From positions 434,001-498,000 of the forward strand of contig JAPDOI010000185.1 of the NCBI GenBank assembly GCA_029168955.1: a stretch of 64,000 nt of DNA, in the 5' to 3' direction. Within the stretch, counting starts at the first letter, position 1; the number at the start of each line of letters is the position of its first letter. A program made the translations under genes and the position numbers. The notes under the pieces were generated by a model. That model saw nothing but the letters and a program-made list of their open reading frames with translations. It was not told the DNA's origin and made no database searches. Origin of the DNA: Aplectana chamaeleonis (Eukaryota; Nematoda; Chromadorea; Rhabditida; Cosmocercidae). Below, one piece after another: positions 43,324 through 53,269 of this stretch.

Positions 43324-43933
43324 GGCCCCGGTCATAGTTGGTGCTATTTGCATCTGCATCCCCGCACCCCGCTCCCCCGCACCCTTTAACACCCCCGCAC
43401 CCCCCGGTCGATACGTATGTTTAAAATGATGGAGTGAGGTTGAGAAAATCACTCGATGCATCCAACTAGATATGACGATGATTACGTGGCCAACAGGATT
43501 GCACCTGTTCAGAGAAATAGTGAAGGAGAGTATGGTGAAGTAACGGAGGTAGCAGTAAGGTTAGCTTTCTAGTGATACACAATGTTTTATCTTCGACCCG
43601 CCCACTCGGTGATTTTCTCATCCACGTATTGCATGGATATCGACCGCGTCGGATACGAGAGATTTTCACAACCTCACTCCATCATTTTAAACATACGTAT
43701 CGACCGGGTGCGGGGGTGTTGGGGGTGCGGGGGTGCGGGGGAGCGGGGGGATACACCGAGTGATTTTTCTCGCGCTTCACCTCACCATGTTGTTCATACG
43801 TATCGACCGGGGGTGTTGGGGGTGCGGGGGAGCGGGGGGGATACACCGAGTGATTTTTGCATCCCATTTCCAATGCATTCTGTGTGTATCGACCGGGCTG
43901 GAGGCGTCGGCTAATCCAACTATGACCGGGGCC
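43324..43933. mobile_element. Family L MITE, copy 2, with G-rich tracts
   Basis: A perfect TTA duplication (43321-43323, 43934-43936) flanks GGCCCCGGTCATAGTTGG and CCAACTATGACCGGGGCC. Inside are three copies of TACGTATCGACCGGG-type modules and a hairpin pairing 43399-43446 with 43673-43709. G-runs are at 43705-43750 and 43808-43840. The open frames across it are low-complexity. Confidence 0.8.
43705..43750 (+). other. G-quadruplex-prone tract
   Basis: At least six runs of four or more G separated by 2-5 bases (GGGGGTGTTGGGGGTGCGGG and so on). A second tract is at 43808-43840, and the C-rich complement is at 43360-43410 on the same strand. Confidence 0.7.
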
Positions 43934-44569
43934 TTAGCGCCGTCTTCAAAGCTTATTCGCGCAAAGGGTGAATATGCTGAGCGGTCGGATATCAGTCAGC
44001 GCAAAGAGTGAATTTGCCGCGAGTGATAGTGAACTTTAATTATCAATCTTGACCGAGGAGTGCGGTCTGTTTTTGCATGTGATAAACGATTTCAGCAAAC
44101 CCGCGCTGGATACGATGCAGGCAAAAATCAAGTTGGCTGCTTGCTATCGCGTTCAAGTTGTAGAGGTCACAGAGAGGGCTCCTGAAATATAAATCTACCC
44201 CGTGAGGGGGCTAATTTTGTTTCCACTGCGAGGCTGGCCACCTCGCCGTGGGTCGTGGCGGCTCCGGCCCGCTAGGATCCGTGGCCGGAAAAGATCACCG
44301 AAATCTTGCAACGCTTTCGCCCCATTTTCGCAGTAAACTCACATCATTGAGCTTAACATCCACCTTATTTTCGCGGCATATTCACCCCATTCTCACCTAT
44401 CCTAGCGGTAAATTCACCCATACAGTGAATCTAGCGCTGCAAATTAGGACTTCATGCCGACTTGTACATGAGCATCAAGTCTTTTTTGCCGAGGCATCAA
44501 GTCTCGAATTGACAGAGTTGTTTTCTGTGCAATGCATAGAACTCTAACGAACGACATATAACCCCTTAA

Positions 44570-45044
44570 AGACACAGTCCAACCTGAGAATCGATTTTTC
44601 GTTTTTTCGCCTGTCTTGGAGAAAATTTCGCGCTGATCACAATGGTGTTTTCAGAATAGCTCAGAACTCACTACGAACGGGGTTACGGCTCCTCGAAAAT
44701 TTCGATTGTGAACGGCTAGAAGTTCCGCGGACGAGTTGTCTCGAGCCTGTTTTTTCTCGTTATCCGCAGCCATCGTTCTGAAGCAGGCCACAATATAAAT
44801 CCAGACCGAAAACAAATAGAAGAACATAGGTTTTGAATGAAATCATTCGCGCGCCTCTCCCCTATTGGGGTCGGAAACCTGGCGGTGGGCGTTACCCATT
44901 TTTTCTTTCAAGTGGGCGTGGCCGACTTTTTCCTGGCTTTTTCTCGCTTATTTGAGCGAATTGAGATTTCACGCTTGGCAGGGTCGCCATAGGCGGCGAC
45001 CGGACCATAATATCAAAAATTACCTCTAAGGTTGGACTGTGCCT
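44570..45044 (+). mobile_element. TTAA-flanked family B element, complete copy
   Basis: TTAA (44566-44569, 45045-45048) flanks AGACACAGTCCAACCT and AGGTTGGACTGTGCCT. The interior (GAACTCACTACGAACGGGGT, GACGAGTTGTC, TTTCTCGCTTATTTGAGCG) is the reference for the split copy at 19.5-22.9 kb. Non-coding. Confidence 0.85.
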
Positions 45045-45048
45045 TTAA

Positions 45049-45488
45049 AGACGCAGTCCATCCTCAGTTGTATTCTTTGATATTGTAGTCCGGCCGCGGT
45101 GTATAGCATCTCTACCAAATCTCAATTCGCTCTAAGCGGGAAAAGCGAGTAAAACGTCGACCACTAACCCAGAGAAGAAAAATTGTACCGCGCCCACCTA
45201 ATAGGAACGAGGGGCGCGATGGGTTTTGATCTAAATATATGTAGTTCCATTTGCTATCGGTTTGGTAGCTTTAAGTTGCGGTCTACTCGAGTGCAATGGC
45301 TGCGAATGACGACACAAGAAAACCACTCGTCCACGAAATTCTCGCCGTTTAAATTGGCGATATTTAAGAGGCCGTAAGTCTGTCGTTGCGGGTATTCGGC
45401 GATTCTGCGGACGCAGTTATGATCAGCGCTGAATTTACTTCAAGGCAGGCTGTGAAACCAAAAGACGATTCAAGGTTGGACTGTGCCT
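45049..45488 (-). mobile_element. Family B element, inverted neighbour
   Basis: It starts immediately after the TTAA shared with the previous copy (AGACGCAGTCCATCCTCAG) and runs in the opposite orientation (AATCTCAATTCGCTC, GCGGGAAAAGCGAG). It ends with CAAGGTTGGACTGTGCCT; the outer TTAA has become TTTT. Confidence 0.8.
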
Positions 45489-45945
45489 TTTGGGAAAAAA
45501 ACATCATGTTCTGAGAAAGTCTATGGAATTTTCGTCATAGTACTTTTCCGAGGATGTAGGTGATGACGATGGTCCCCAACAACTTTAATTCACTTCTGAC
45601 TAGGTTATCAAAATTATTTTCCGTGCTTAGGTTTTCTCTCAATGCAGACATCAGTCACTCAAAGCCTTCTAACCGAAGAGTTTCTGAAGGAAATCCTGTA
45701 TCTGCTTTTGCTGTAGTGCCATGAGGTGTATTCTTAGTCTCATGAAAGGCCGACCTCTTTAAAATCAATAATTGATCCATACGTTACGCATCTACAGAAC
45801 GTCTGCGTTTTCCATAAAAGTCTAACAGGGTTTTCTTCAACAAAAGCAGAGCGTCAGGCCACTTTCCTATTCGTTTGCACTGAAGTATTCGATTTCCTTG
45901 AAACAGTTGGCAACAGTCTCTTTTTCCGAGTCAGGCCCCTATTTT
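45489..45945. other. No recognisable gene
   Basis: AT-rich unique sequence with short frames only. Confidence 0.4.
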
Positions 45946-46046
45946 GTTAACTCAGGATCAAAAAGGACCAAAATTCTGAAGCTCTCGAACTAAATATCTG
46001 AAGAACTTTTAATGACGTATTCCGACTCATTTTGTCATTAAGGAAT
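45946..46046 (-). CDS. Possible terminal host exon
   Basis: The minus-strand acceptor TTTCATACATTTTCAG is followed by AFLNDKMSRNTSLKVLQIFS then SRASEFWSFLILS and TAA. Acceptor quality is good and composition protein-like, but the length is short. It could be downstream of the minus-strand frame at 46520-46864. Confidence 0.3.
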
Positions 46047-46519
46047 GCTCTGAAAATGTATGAAACATGTACTAATCGCTACTGGGATGGTAAAACTGAG
46101 CAACTTTATTGGTGAAATTGTTCTCTCTGCTCGCGAAATACTGTCAACCCTGCAATTGAACAGAAACGTAACTCTGATTAACGTCTTCTACCTTCTACCA
46201 CGCCTTTAACCTATATTTATACACTAGTGAAGTTTCCCGTGGGCTGGCTGTATTGTAGATAAGGAATCGTGTTGGCTAGACCATTATTACATGACTAGGC
46301 CTGCTCTGAGAAATTGGAAAAATTTTAGAGTAAGGTAGGTTACTGACCTATGCACTTCTGATATTAACTCAAGTTTTATATTTGCTATTTGCTGATATTT
46401 TTGTTTTCTTGTCAGAACGCCCCAAAGTTGCCGATTCTCCCAATATTTTTTCGAGGTTTCAATACGGGCCAGAGTTTCCTCTTTAAATTCTTGGTGTGCT
46501 GTGGTGTGTTGTGCATAGA

Positions 46520-46864
46520 CTAGTCAAGATTTTCCCCAAAAGCAGCGCGTTGGTGGCTAGATCTGATACGAGGACGAGGGCAAGACGCCTCTCTGTCGCT
46601 GCTGTTGGCTGTCGAAGATATATCTTGGAAGCTGTTTTTCAACTGGCAGCATGTGCTTCCCCCCTCAGATCTCTCAGCCGGGGCCAGCGAGTTAGCCTGG
46701 TCGGCCAGCCTGCTGAATGGAACAGAGGAGAATGCAGGCGAAGTGAGGAGGTATGTAGGGGACCGAGGTAATAAGGTCTCTTCTTCCTCTCTTTGCTCGG
46801 GCTCACGCTGGAACGCATCCTCATCAACATCATCCATATACGTGCTTAGACCAAAATCTTCCAA
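46520..46864 (-). CDS. Candidate host exon, acidic and Ser-rich
   Basis: A minus-strand open stretch of up to 114 codons with MDDVDEDAFQREPEQREEEE, LLPRSPTYLLTSPAFSSVPF and SRLADQANSLAPAERSEGGS, ending in TAG. The acidic start (in-frame ATG near 46826-46828) and the disordered, phospho-site-rich character are typical of nematode regulatory proteins. The opposite strand is Arg/Ala-rich and less plausible. No family recognised, no firm acceptor. Confidence 0.4.
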   Translation of the reverse strand: MEDFGLSTYMDDVDEDAFQREPEQREEEETLLPRSPTYLLTSPAFSSVPFSRLADQANSLAPAERSEGGSTCCQLKNSFQDISSTANSSDREASCPRPRIRSSHQRAAFGENLD

Positions 46865-47159
46865 GTCTTGCGTATATTTCTCCTAACATTCTTGTCTCCG
46901 TTCATAACGAGAGTTTTTTTGTGAATACAATTTATCACGGAAATTGAATGTCTCTCGCAAACTGCTTAGTTTCTTTGCTTTTTATAGCGGATACCTTTAG
47001 TATTTCACATAATGACAACCCACTGGGAAGTTAGTCAAAAAATTGTTCGGTTCGAAAAATTGGGAAATATGTATTGACTGCAGCCCACGGCAACGGAAAA
47101 AGGCGTTGCGCTCTACTAAGCATACTGTAGCCATGGCTGGCTATTATAGTTGTACAATT

Positions 47160-47365
47160 TCGAAAAAAATATCGAACGAACGAAAATCGAAAAATTTTCG
47201 TTCGAAAAAATTTCGAACGAACGAAATTTAAAAACATTTCGTTTGACGAAATTTCGAACGAACGAAATTTGAAAAAATTTCGTTCCACGAAATTTCGAAC
47301 GAACGAAAACGAACGAAAAAAATTTCTAAAAATCTTTCGAAAATTTTTCGAAAATTTCGTTCGCG
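47160..47365. repeat. 41-bp minisatellite 3
   Basis: The unit AATTTCGAACGAACGAAATT plus spacer repeats with TCGAACGA anchors at 47172, 47213, 47254 and 47295: an exact 41-base period, each unit containing an inverted pair (AAATTTCGTT / AACGAAATTT). Confidence 0.85.
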
Positions 47366-47420
47366 TTCAATTATACTGGCTATGTTCCAAATTTGTCGAT
47401 AATCGATTAGGAAACAGCTG

Positions 47421-47732
47421 ATGAATTTTTTCTGGGTTATGGTTTTTCTGTTCCTTCCATGTATTTATGTTTTTCCTGCCTGTACCTATAGTAAAGATGT
47501 ATTGGGATTATGTGTAAGGGGAGGAACTCACAGTTCTTACTTGCTAATTCAGAGAAAAAAAATCAAAATTTTGCCGTGGATCGTAGCGCGATGTCCGCAG
47601 AGGCCGCACAAGCAACCTAGTCGACAGCAAATGTTTCATTCTCTCTCGATTTTTGAGAAAAATACACCGGGAATGTTAAAAAAGACTAAGTCTCAAGAAA
47701 AAAGAATGGAGAAAACCGTCAACCAGGAGTAA
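47421..47732 (+). CDS. Possible short secreted protein
   Basis: An ATG-initiated 103-residue frame begins MNFFWVMVFLFLPCIYVFPA, a plausible signal peptide, followed by CTYSKDVLGLCVRGG and a Lys/Gln-rich tail. No homologue recognised; AT-rich DNA easily produces hydrophobic N-termini, so this is weak. It lies immediately after the 41-bp array. Confidence 0.2.
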   Translation: MNFFWVMVFLFLPCIYVFPACTYSKDVLGLCVRGGTHSSYLLIQRKKIKILPWIVARCPQRPHKQPSRQQMFHSLSIFEKNTPGMLKKTKSQEKRMEKTVNQE

Positions 47733-47749
47733 TGAGTGGTGGTCGTGAT

Positions 47750-47865
47750 GTGGCCAAACCGCGAAAAGGGCGCGTGAGGGGCGAAGGGCTGTGATCGGTG
47801 GTAGTCGTGTATTCCCCAATAACGGCTTCTCGCTCCTCCCCCCTTTTTTGCGGTTTGGACACACC
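47750..47865. mobile_element. Small TIR element beside a host exon
   Basis: TGGCCAAACCGCGAAAAGGG and CCCTTTTTTGCGGTTTGGAC are inverted repeats at the two ends. It abuts protein-like minus-strand sequence (FILVDKETVDDFFLGG) that stops making sense at its right edge, so it seems to have inserted into coding DNA. Confidence 0.55.
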
Positions 47866-47984
47866 ACCCAGAAAAAAATCATCGACTGTTTCCTTATCGA
47901 CTAATATAAATTTCGGAATCGATTCATGGCTACAGTATGCACAGTGAAAATACCCAACCGCACCTTCAAAGGATAACAACCGAA

Positions 47985-48160
47985 TCACTCGAGTACTCGA
48001 GTGCTGCCTTTGCTTAATTTATAGCCTAGAAATCTTGCCAACAGTTGTTCCTGTACATCAAAGTCCACCACGGGCCTAATGCTATTTTGAAAGCATTTTG
48101 GTAGACCGCTCAGAAGTGTTTTCCTCCAAAATTTCCCCTGCTTTTGCGCTATTCTAGATA
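47985..48160 (-). CDS. Host exon with canonical acceptor, possibly frameshifted
   Basis: The minus-strand acceptor AACCCTTTTTCAG is followed (two leading bases) by SRIAQKQGKFWRKTLLSGLP, KCFQNSIRPVVDFDVQEQLL and ARFLGYKLSKGSTRV, then LE and TGA (47985-47987). Just before the stop lies a perfect 18-base palindrome made by an 8-base tandem duplication. Skipping eight bases, the next frame continues as IRLLSFEGAVGYFHCAYCSH and ESIPKFILVDKETVDDFFLG to 47870. The gene therefore looks disrupted by the duplication and then by a small TIR element. Family unknown; the CAYC..H segment might bind metal. Confidence 0.55.
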
Positions 48161-48601
48161 CTGAAAAAGGGTTTATATGGATTCTCATATACATACATAT
48201 AAACAGTATTGGACAAAACTATATCAGATTTGCATTTTTGGCCGATACTGGTTTCTACGTATCTTGACCTAATCACAGTTTCACTTGATGATATATTAAC
48301 CCATTCACGACTGTATGCAATATTGCGTCACCGTATACCGTGTCCCACCGGTGGGACACGCCATCTCGAATAGCGTTGCACGGGTTATTGCTATTTCTCT
48401 TTGCTCTTCATAGTGTAGCTAGTAACGCTGAAGAAACTTTGTCACAGTTTGAGCTCCAAACACCCTCTCGTTTTAGAAGAACAATACCTTGAAACCGCAA
48501 TACGAACCACTAAGTTGCAACTCATTCTACCTTTCGTCACAGATTCTTTCGCAAAGGACGTGAACCAAGCCGTGAAGTAATCAGGACTCCCCATAGTTCT
48601 G

Positions 48602-49039
48602 GTGTTTCGACCACCACCGTCACTGCGACGACTACTAACAACATCCCGTCTATATGAGAGCCGATATGAAAGACTAAACTGTACAATTTGTAGCGGTGAA
48701 AACAAGGTGTGCCAGATGAGGTTCGTGGTTTATAAGGTGGAGTGTCTCTCATGTCAAGAGTTTTACATCGGAGAGACAGCCAGACCACTCTACCTGAGAA
48801 TGGAGGAACATCTTAGGGCTTTACGTAGCCCTCACGTCTACCCAGACAACCCATTCTCAAGGCACCGCACCCTCCGGCATCCACAACAACATCCGCCACT
48901 TCACGTTTCCGTTCTTCACAAAAATCTGAGGGATACGGTCGAGAGGAAAATAAAGGAGGCGCTGGAGATAAAGAACTGGAAACCACCGATAAATATCAAG
49001 GAGGAAATGAAGTCGGCGATGAGGCTTATCACTATATGA
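48602..49039 (+). pseudogene. GIY-YIG endonuclease domain of a Penelope-like element
   Basis: The frame encodes a CxxC segment (LNCTICSGENKVC), then VVYKVECLSCQEFYIGETAR, the GIY-YIG-type core preceded by the Cys motif typical of Penelope-like endonucleases, RPLYLRMEEH, and a conserved-looking C-terminus with basic helices (ERKIKEALEIKNWKPPI). Upstream the same frame reads LPFVTDSFAKDVNQAVK, then a TAA at 48578-48580, then SGLPIVLVFRPPP, the expected linker from RT to endonuclease. The domain is about 145 residues; the RT is absent, so the copy is dead. Confidence 0.8.
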
Positions 49040-49264
49040 GGACGAATGATCAAGAAAATCGCGACATATAAGACACAGTCGCCAATCATCCCTAATAAGA
49101 AGACCCCCTAAGTCCGTCCCACTTCATTCTGGTCTACTGCTCCATCGTGACCGCTCCCCTCCCTTCCCCCTCGGTGTTTCCAATATAGTGTCAGGTCGGC
49201 GTTAGCACCCTGCTATGTTGCAGTGTAGTGGTGATGCACATTGTTTTGCAATTTTTCAGCGGAC

Positions 49265-49297
49265 CTGAAGAAGGGCTTAGGCCCGAAACGTCGTGTC
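49265..49297 (+). ncRNA. Hammerhead-ribozyme-like motif of the Penelope-like element
   Basis: CTGAAGA is followed by a GGGC-TTAG-GCCC hairpin and then GAAAC and GTC. Order and spacing match the hammerhead core (CUGANGA, stem II, GAAA, cleavage triplet), and Penelope-like elements are known to carry hammerhead motifs. One extra A separates the core from stem II, and stem I pairing is not evident, so activity is doubtful. Confidence 0.45.
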
Positions 49298-49594
49298 AAT
49301 AAAGTTGTAAGAAGTTGAGCGTTCATATACCATATCAAGAATCATCAATGAAGCTCAGGGAACCTACCATTATGAGAGAACTAAGTTGCAACATTTTGAG
49401 AAGAGTAAACAAATTTCAAACGATATTTGTCGCCTTCAAAACATAAAAAGTAGCGATAGAACCAAAAAGAAATTATTAGGTGCTTCTGAAATGGCTGCAA
49501 AGGCGCTTTTTCTTTCATCTCAACTAAGGGTATTTCTGAAAAGGCCCGAATCCGTTGTTACTTTTCGCCTATCGGCGGACCACGAGGTTTGTAT

Positions 49595-50738
49595 CAGGGG
49601 GTGTGCATGGGTAGTTAAACCGTTCACCGATTCACCGATTTTCCGGGTTTACCGGCTTTTTTTTCGGTAAATTTTCATTTACCGATTTACCGACCTAAAC
49701 TTGAAATTCACCGAATTTTTTTTCCGATAAAACTTAAGTAATTTTTCTCGCTCAATGGACTCATTTTCATTTCTCGCCTGCATTACTTGAATAAAGCTGT
49801 TTACGACTCACAGTGAACACCTTTTTGATCATTTCCACGTTACTGATTTCCGGTTTTTTTATTCGTGTGACTGTTTATAATTCCTCTGGTGTTCTAACGT
49901 TCCTCTCTGTAAAAGTGGATTTTGATGTCCTCATTTGTGTTGAGTCATACCCCTCAAAGCTTATAGCGACTGTTAAGAGTATGTATGAAGCCAAATCATT
50001 TCATGTCAAAAAAATCTACTTCTGTGCATCAGAGAAGCAGGAAACATGTTTTCTTGATCCAGATCAAAAGCACGGCTGCGATGGAAAAGATTCCTGATTG
50101 TTTTCTGAAAGCAAGCCTAGAAATGATCTTTATTGTAGCGAAAATTAGGGTAAGGTTGCTGAACAAACATCAAAACAAGTCTAAGTGTCCTGTCAGAGCT
50201 GGCACTCCACCCTTTTATGCTGGTACTTCACTACCGAATGGCGAGTTTTCGTGATTATAAAATGGATAGGTTTTGGATGGAAAAGAGAGATCGTGTTTTG
50301 GCAGAGCTGTGAGCTCTGTCACTCCCAAGGTCGAAATTCAGACGTTTCGTAATACTCTGATCAGTTTCTCACTGATTTTTCCGGGACTGCTGTCAAAAAG
50401 ATTAACTGAAGTGTTCTTCTATCCGGCAAACCTGGAAACGTTTTCGTAGCAAACCCTGTCTCAAAAACAACCGAAGGATTGTTGTGAATCGGACATTTCG
50501 AGCTTTTATTTCTTGTAGTATATATGCATTTCGTTGTTAGGATTAAGTAAGTGGTTTACCATGTCAAATATGTCACACTACGTTCCTGCTTGCATGAAGG
50601 TTCTTTTAAATTTTCTAAATTGCACGGCTTATGTGGTGAAATCGAGATCCTGAAATTTTTACCGACTTTACCGTTTTTACCGCATTTACCGAGAAAAATT
50701 CTCAGTAAAAAGTTTCGGTAAAAATTTTACCACTCCTG
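49595..50738. mobile_element. hAT element 2 with 8-bp target duplication GTTTGTAT
   Basis: CAGGGGGTGTGCAT at the left and CCACTCCTG at the right are hAT-like ends, and GTTTGTAT is present on both sides (49587-49594, 50739-50746). Subterminal TTTACCG / ACCGATT repeats occur at both ends (49620-49740, 50655-50735). The 1.14 kb interior has no recognisable transposase. Inserted into the piggyBac-like element. Confidence 0.85.
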
Positions 50739-50869
50739 GTTTGTATTTAAGTCTAGGGTAGATCAATGCTTTGATCATATGTAGGTTTGTAAGTTCCTTC
50801 TTGTGTCGGAGAAATCGACTTTTGAAAAACTTGTCCCACCGGTGGGACACGTGGTCGTGGATGGGTTAA

Positions 50870-51342
50870 AGGCAGTGTTCACGATGATCTTCAAATTCGA
50901 GATTATTCGCTATATTGATTAAGTGGCCCCCGGATAGAACTAAAATGACACGAAACACACCAGAAGTACACGAAATCCTTAAGTATCACCCCGCCTCTCA
51001 AGTATCACAGGAAATGTTTGTTGTGAAAACGAAATCTTTTGTGGACCCGTCCTTGACAATTCTCTACTCTCTAATGCTCCGTTCTTTCCTTGGAGCCCTA
51101 ACTAATCCTGCTTTGCATAAAATATTCTTCCATTTTCGACTGATCTCATTTTTCACCGGTGACAACCACCGTGAACATGTTCATACAACTGGACAACTAG
51201 TCCAGGTCAGAGAATCATGTCAATGAAATATGACGTTTTAGTGCGTTTCTCGCCGTTTCTTCGTAATTTCTGTAACACTCGGTGGCCAACGCTTTGTTTT
51301 GAGTGGAAAACTCGTTAACGAAAATCATCGTGAACACTACCT
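50870..51342 (-). mobile_element. TTAA-flanked MITE, family C type 2, copy 2
   Basis: TTAA (50866-50869, 51343-51346) flanks AGGCAGTGTTCACGATGA and ATCGTGAACACTACCT. It is the inverted counterpart of 21215-21698 (AACATGTTCATACAACTGGA, CAACTAGTCCAGG). The 103-residue open frame inside is not conserved in the other copies. Confidence 0.85.
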
Positions 51343-51346
51343 TTAA

Positions 51347-52210
51347 GCCAAGATACGTGGAATAGCGGTATACGCAGAAATGCAATTTTGATAGCTTCCT
51401 GCCCAAGATTGTGTATGCAACTAACAGAAATTGCAGCAAAGATTTCGCTACTCTAGTCTGAGCAATGCATTTGTGATTTTGTCGAATTTGTACCCCCCCC
51501 CTCCTTGGTAACAATTCAGCAGAGAATAAACAGCAGCGGTTCGAAACAGGCCCAAACATTAGCAGCTGATCGAGAGCATTTTGCATAGCGCTGAGACCAT
51601 ATGTTGTCAGATCCATGAGTCCGTTTCACACTATAAATAGAATAATGGTTGGGTCAGGAAGGTATATGCTTAGGCCACCCACCACCCACCTTCCTCCCTG
51701 CCCATCGTTTTTGTCTGCTCTAGCTCTTATCTCATGTTGCTGATCAATTACAAATGGGAACGCGCAGCTGATGAGAACTCATACTCAATATAATACCACC
51801 GCTAGTTCTCTGTCCCTAGTTATAACTACGTTGTTCTGAAGATAGCATACGAAGTACCTCATGCGAAATGCAACACGGCTCACAACTTTTTCTCTGCCTT
51901 CAGCTTGCCTAGCACTCGGGGAATATCCGGCCGAGCTCATTTTCTCACCTCGAGCGCTTATTATCCATCTGTTATTGCTTGCTGGTCTCTAACGGGGCGT
52001 CTAGTAGCTCGAGTTCCGTTGCCGGACATCTCACGCTCTTCCCGATATGCAAAATTTGAGGCACAATTTCGAGGTTCATCATACGTCACCGGCTGAGGCA
52101 TACACACGTGCTCTTACTTTTGTGGAGTTCAGGGAGTTATTTGGAAGTCATGGAAATGATTTGTAGATATGGAATTTCCGGATTAGGGATATTTTTGCCC
52201 CGTATTCGGT
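51347..52210. other. No recognisable gene
   Basis: A minus-strand frame up to 51616 overlaps the MITE and is not convincing. Short C-runs and AT-rich unique sequence. Confidence 0.4.
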
Positions 52211-52416
52211 AACTTGTTGCGCTTAAGCCACTTTCAATTGCTTAGTTGTGGCCGCAAAGAATTCCTAACTCTTCAGAGGTGGACAACATGCTATCAAAAT
52301 GCAGCACTGATACCGTCGTCAGAAACGGGAAGTAGCGAAAATATTCCTATTTTCGGAGGAAAAAACGGTTCTCAGCCATCTTCACTGATCTCTGTCACAG
52401 TAATACATCACCTCTC

Positions 52417-52647
52417 ATGGACTATGGAGAAATCAATATTCATGACTTAGCAGACGCCTTCGGTGAGAATCAAATTTATTCATTTTCGTTAATGAATTCG
52501 GCAAAAATAATTGTCGTGGGCTTCGCCTTCAACTTGAGTTTTATGTTCATCAACCCATTCTGCAATGGGAAACACTACGAATTTCAGACGGTGTGTCTCC
52601 ATACTTTTGCTTCACCCTCATTGCTTCACCCCCCCCCCCCTCCATGA
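52417..52647 (+). CDS. Possible exon, unknown function
   Basis: MDYGEINIHDLADAFG precedes a GTGAGA that could be a donor. Unspliced, the frame continues as LMNSAKIIVVGFAFNLSFMF to TGA after a proline run from a C10 tract. A preceding stretch (52280-52390, SSETGSSENIPIFGGKNGSQ) is also protein-like in another frame after CTCTTCAG. Suggestive of a gene but no model is firm. Confidence 0.25.
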   Translation: MDYGEINIHDLADAFGENQIYSFSLMNSAKIIVVGFAFNLSFMFINPFCNGKHYEFQTVCLHTFASPSLLHPPPPP

Positions 52648-53269
52648 TTAGCTAAAACTCAACTGCACCTGTCCATCACACTCGATAGACCCTAGCATTG
52701 GGATAAAATGGGACTAAATCGAGCTGGCTTTTTTTGGATATACTAGAAAGTTGCGAAATAATTACAGGATATAAAACGGCGAAATTCACTTGGTTCCTAC
52801 GCGTGCTGGTGTGGAGCGGTGGTTAGAGGCAGTGGGAGAGCGTAGGGCAGACGGAGGCCGAGGCGTCGCGCGCGCTGCTCGCGCTTCGAATGATGTGAAT
52901 TACGACGTTTTATAGAGGGTAGCTCAGGTTATCCATGGATCATTCTAACAAGCAGTTCACTCAGATTCATCACTGTGCTTATAAAGATCTTCCGAAATCT
53001 GGGCTTTCATGAAGTTTGCGGAAAATACACTCAGCAGAAAAAAATCTACCAGATTCCCTGAAAATTCGAGTACTTTACCGCTCCTTTCTGGCGGAATTTC
53101 TCTCAAATTTATCGGTAATTTTCAAGTAACCTACCAGAATTCTCTAGTAATCTGCCATAATTCTCTAGTATTCTACCAGAATTCCCTCAAATTCTGCTGG
53201 AAAACTCCTGTTAATCACCAGAATTCTCCCGTATTACGGGTGAATTTTCGCCTGTAACCTACTAGAAAT

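Larger units (their letters stand above)
48522..49379 (+). mobile_element. Penelope-like element, 5'-truncated, with 13-bp target duplication
   Basis: A 13-base direct repeat ACTAAGTTGCAAC (48509-48521, 49380-49392) flanks the element. It contains the C-terminal endonuclease coding region and a 3' region with a hammerhead-like motif. The reverse transcriptase is missing. It sits inside the piggyBac-like element and so is younger. Confidence 0.8.
48300..50865. mobile_element. piggyBac-like element with TTAA target, carrying two insertions
   Basis: TTAA at 48296-48299 and 50866-50869 flanks CCCATTCACGAC and GTCGTGGATGGG. The TTAA target and CCC start are the hallmark of piggyBac-type ends. A subterminal block GTGTCCCACCGGTGGGACAC, itself palindromic, is present at both ends (48340, 50833). 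No DDD transposase is recognisable; the body is largely a Penelope-like element and a hAT element inserted later. The right TTAA is also the left TTAA of the MITE at 50870. Confidence 0.8.
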
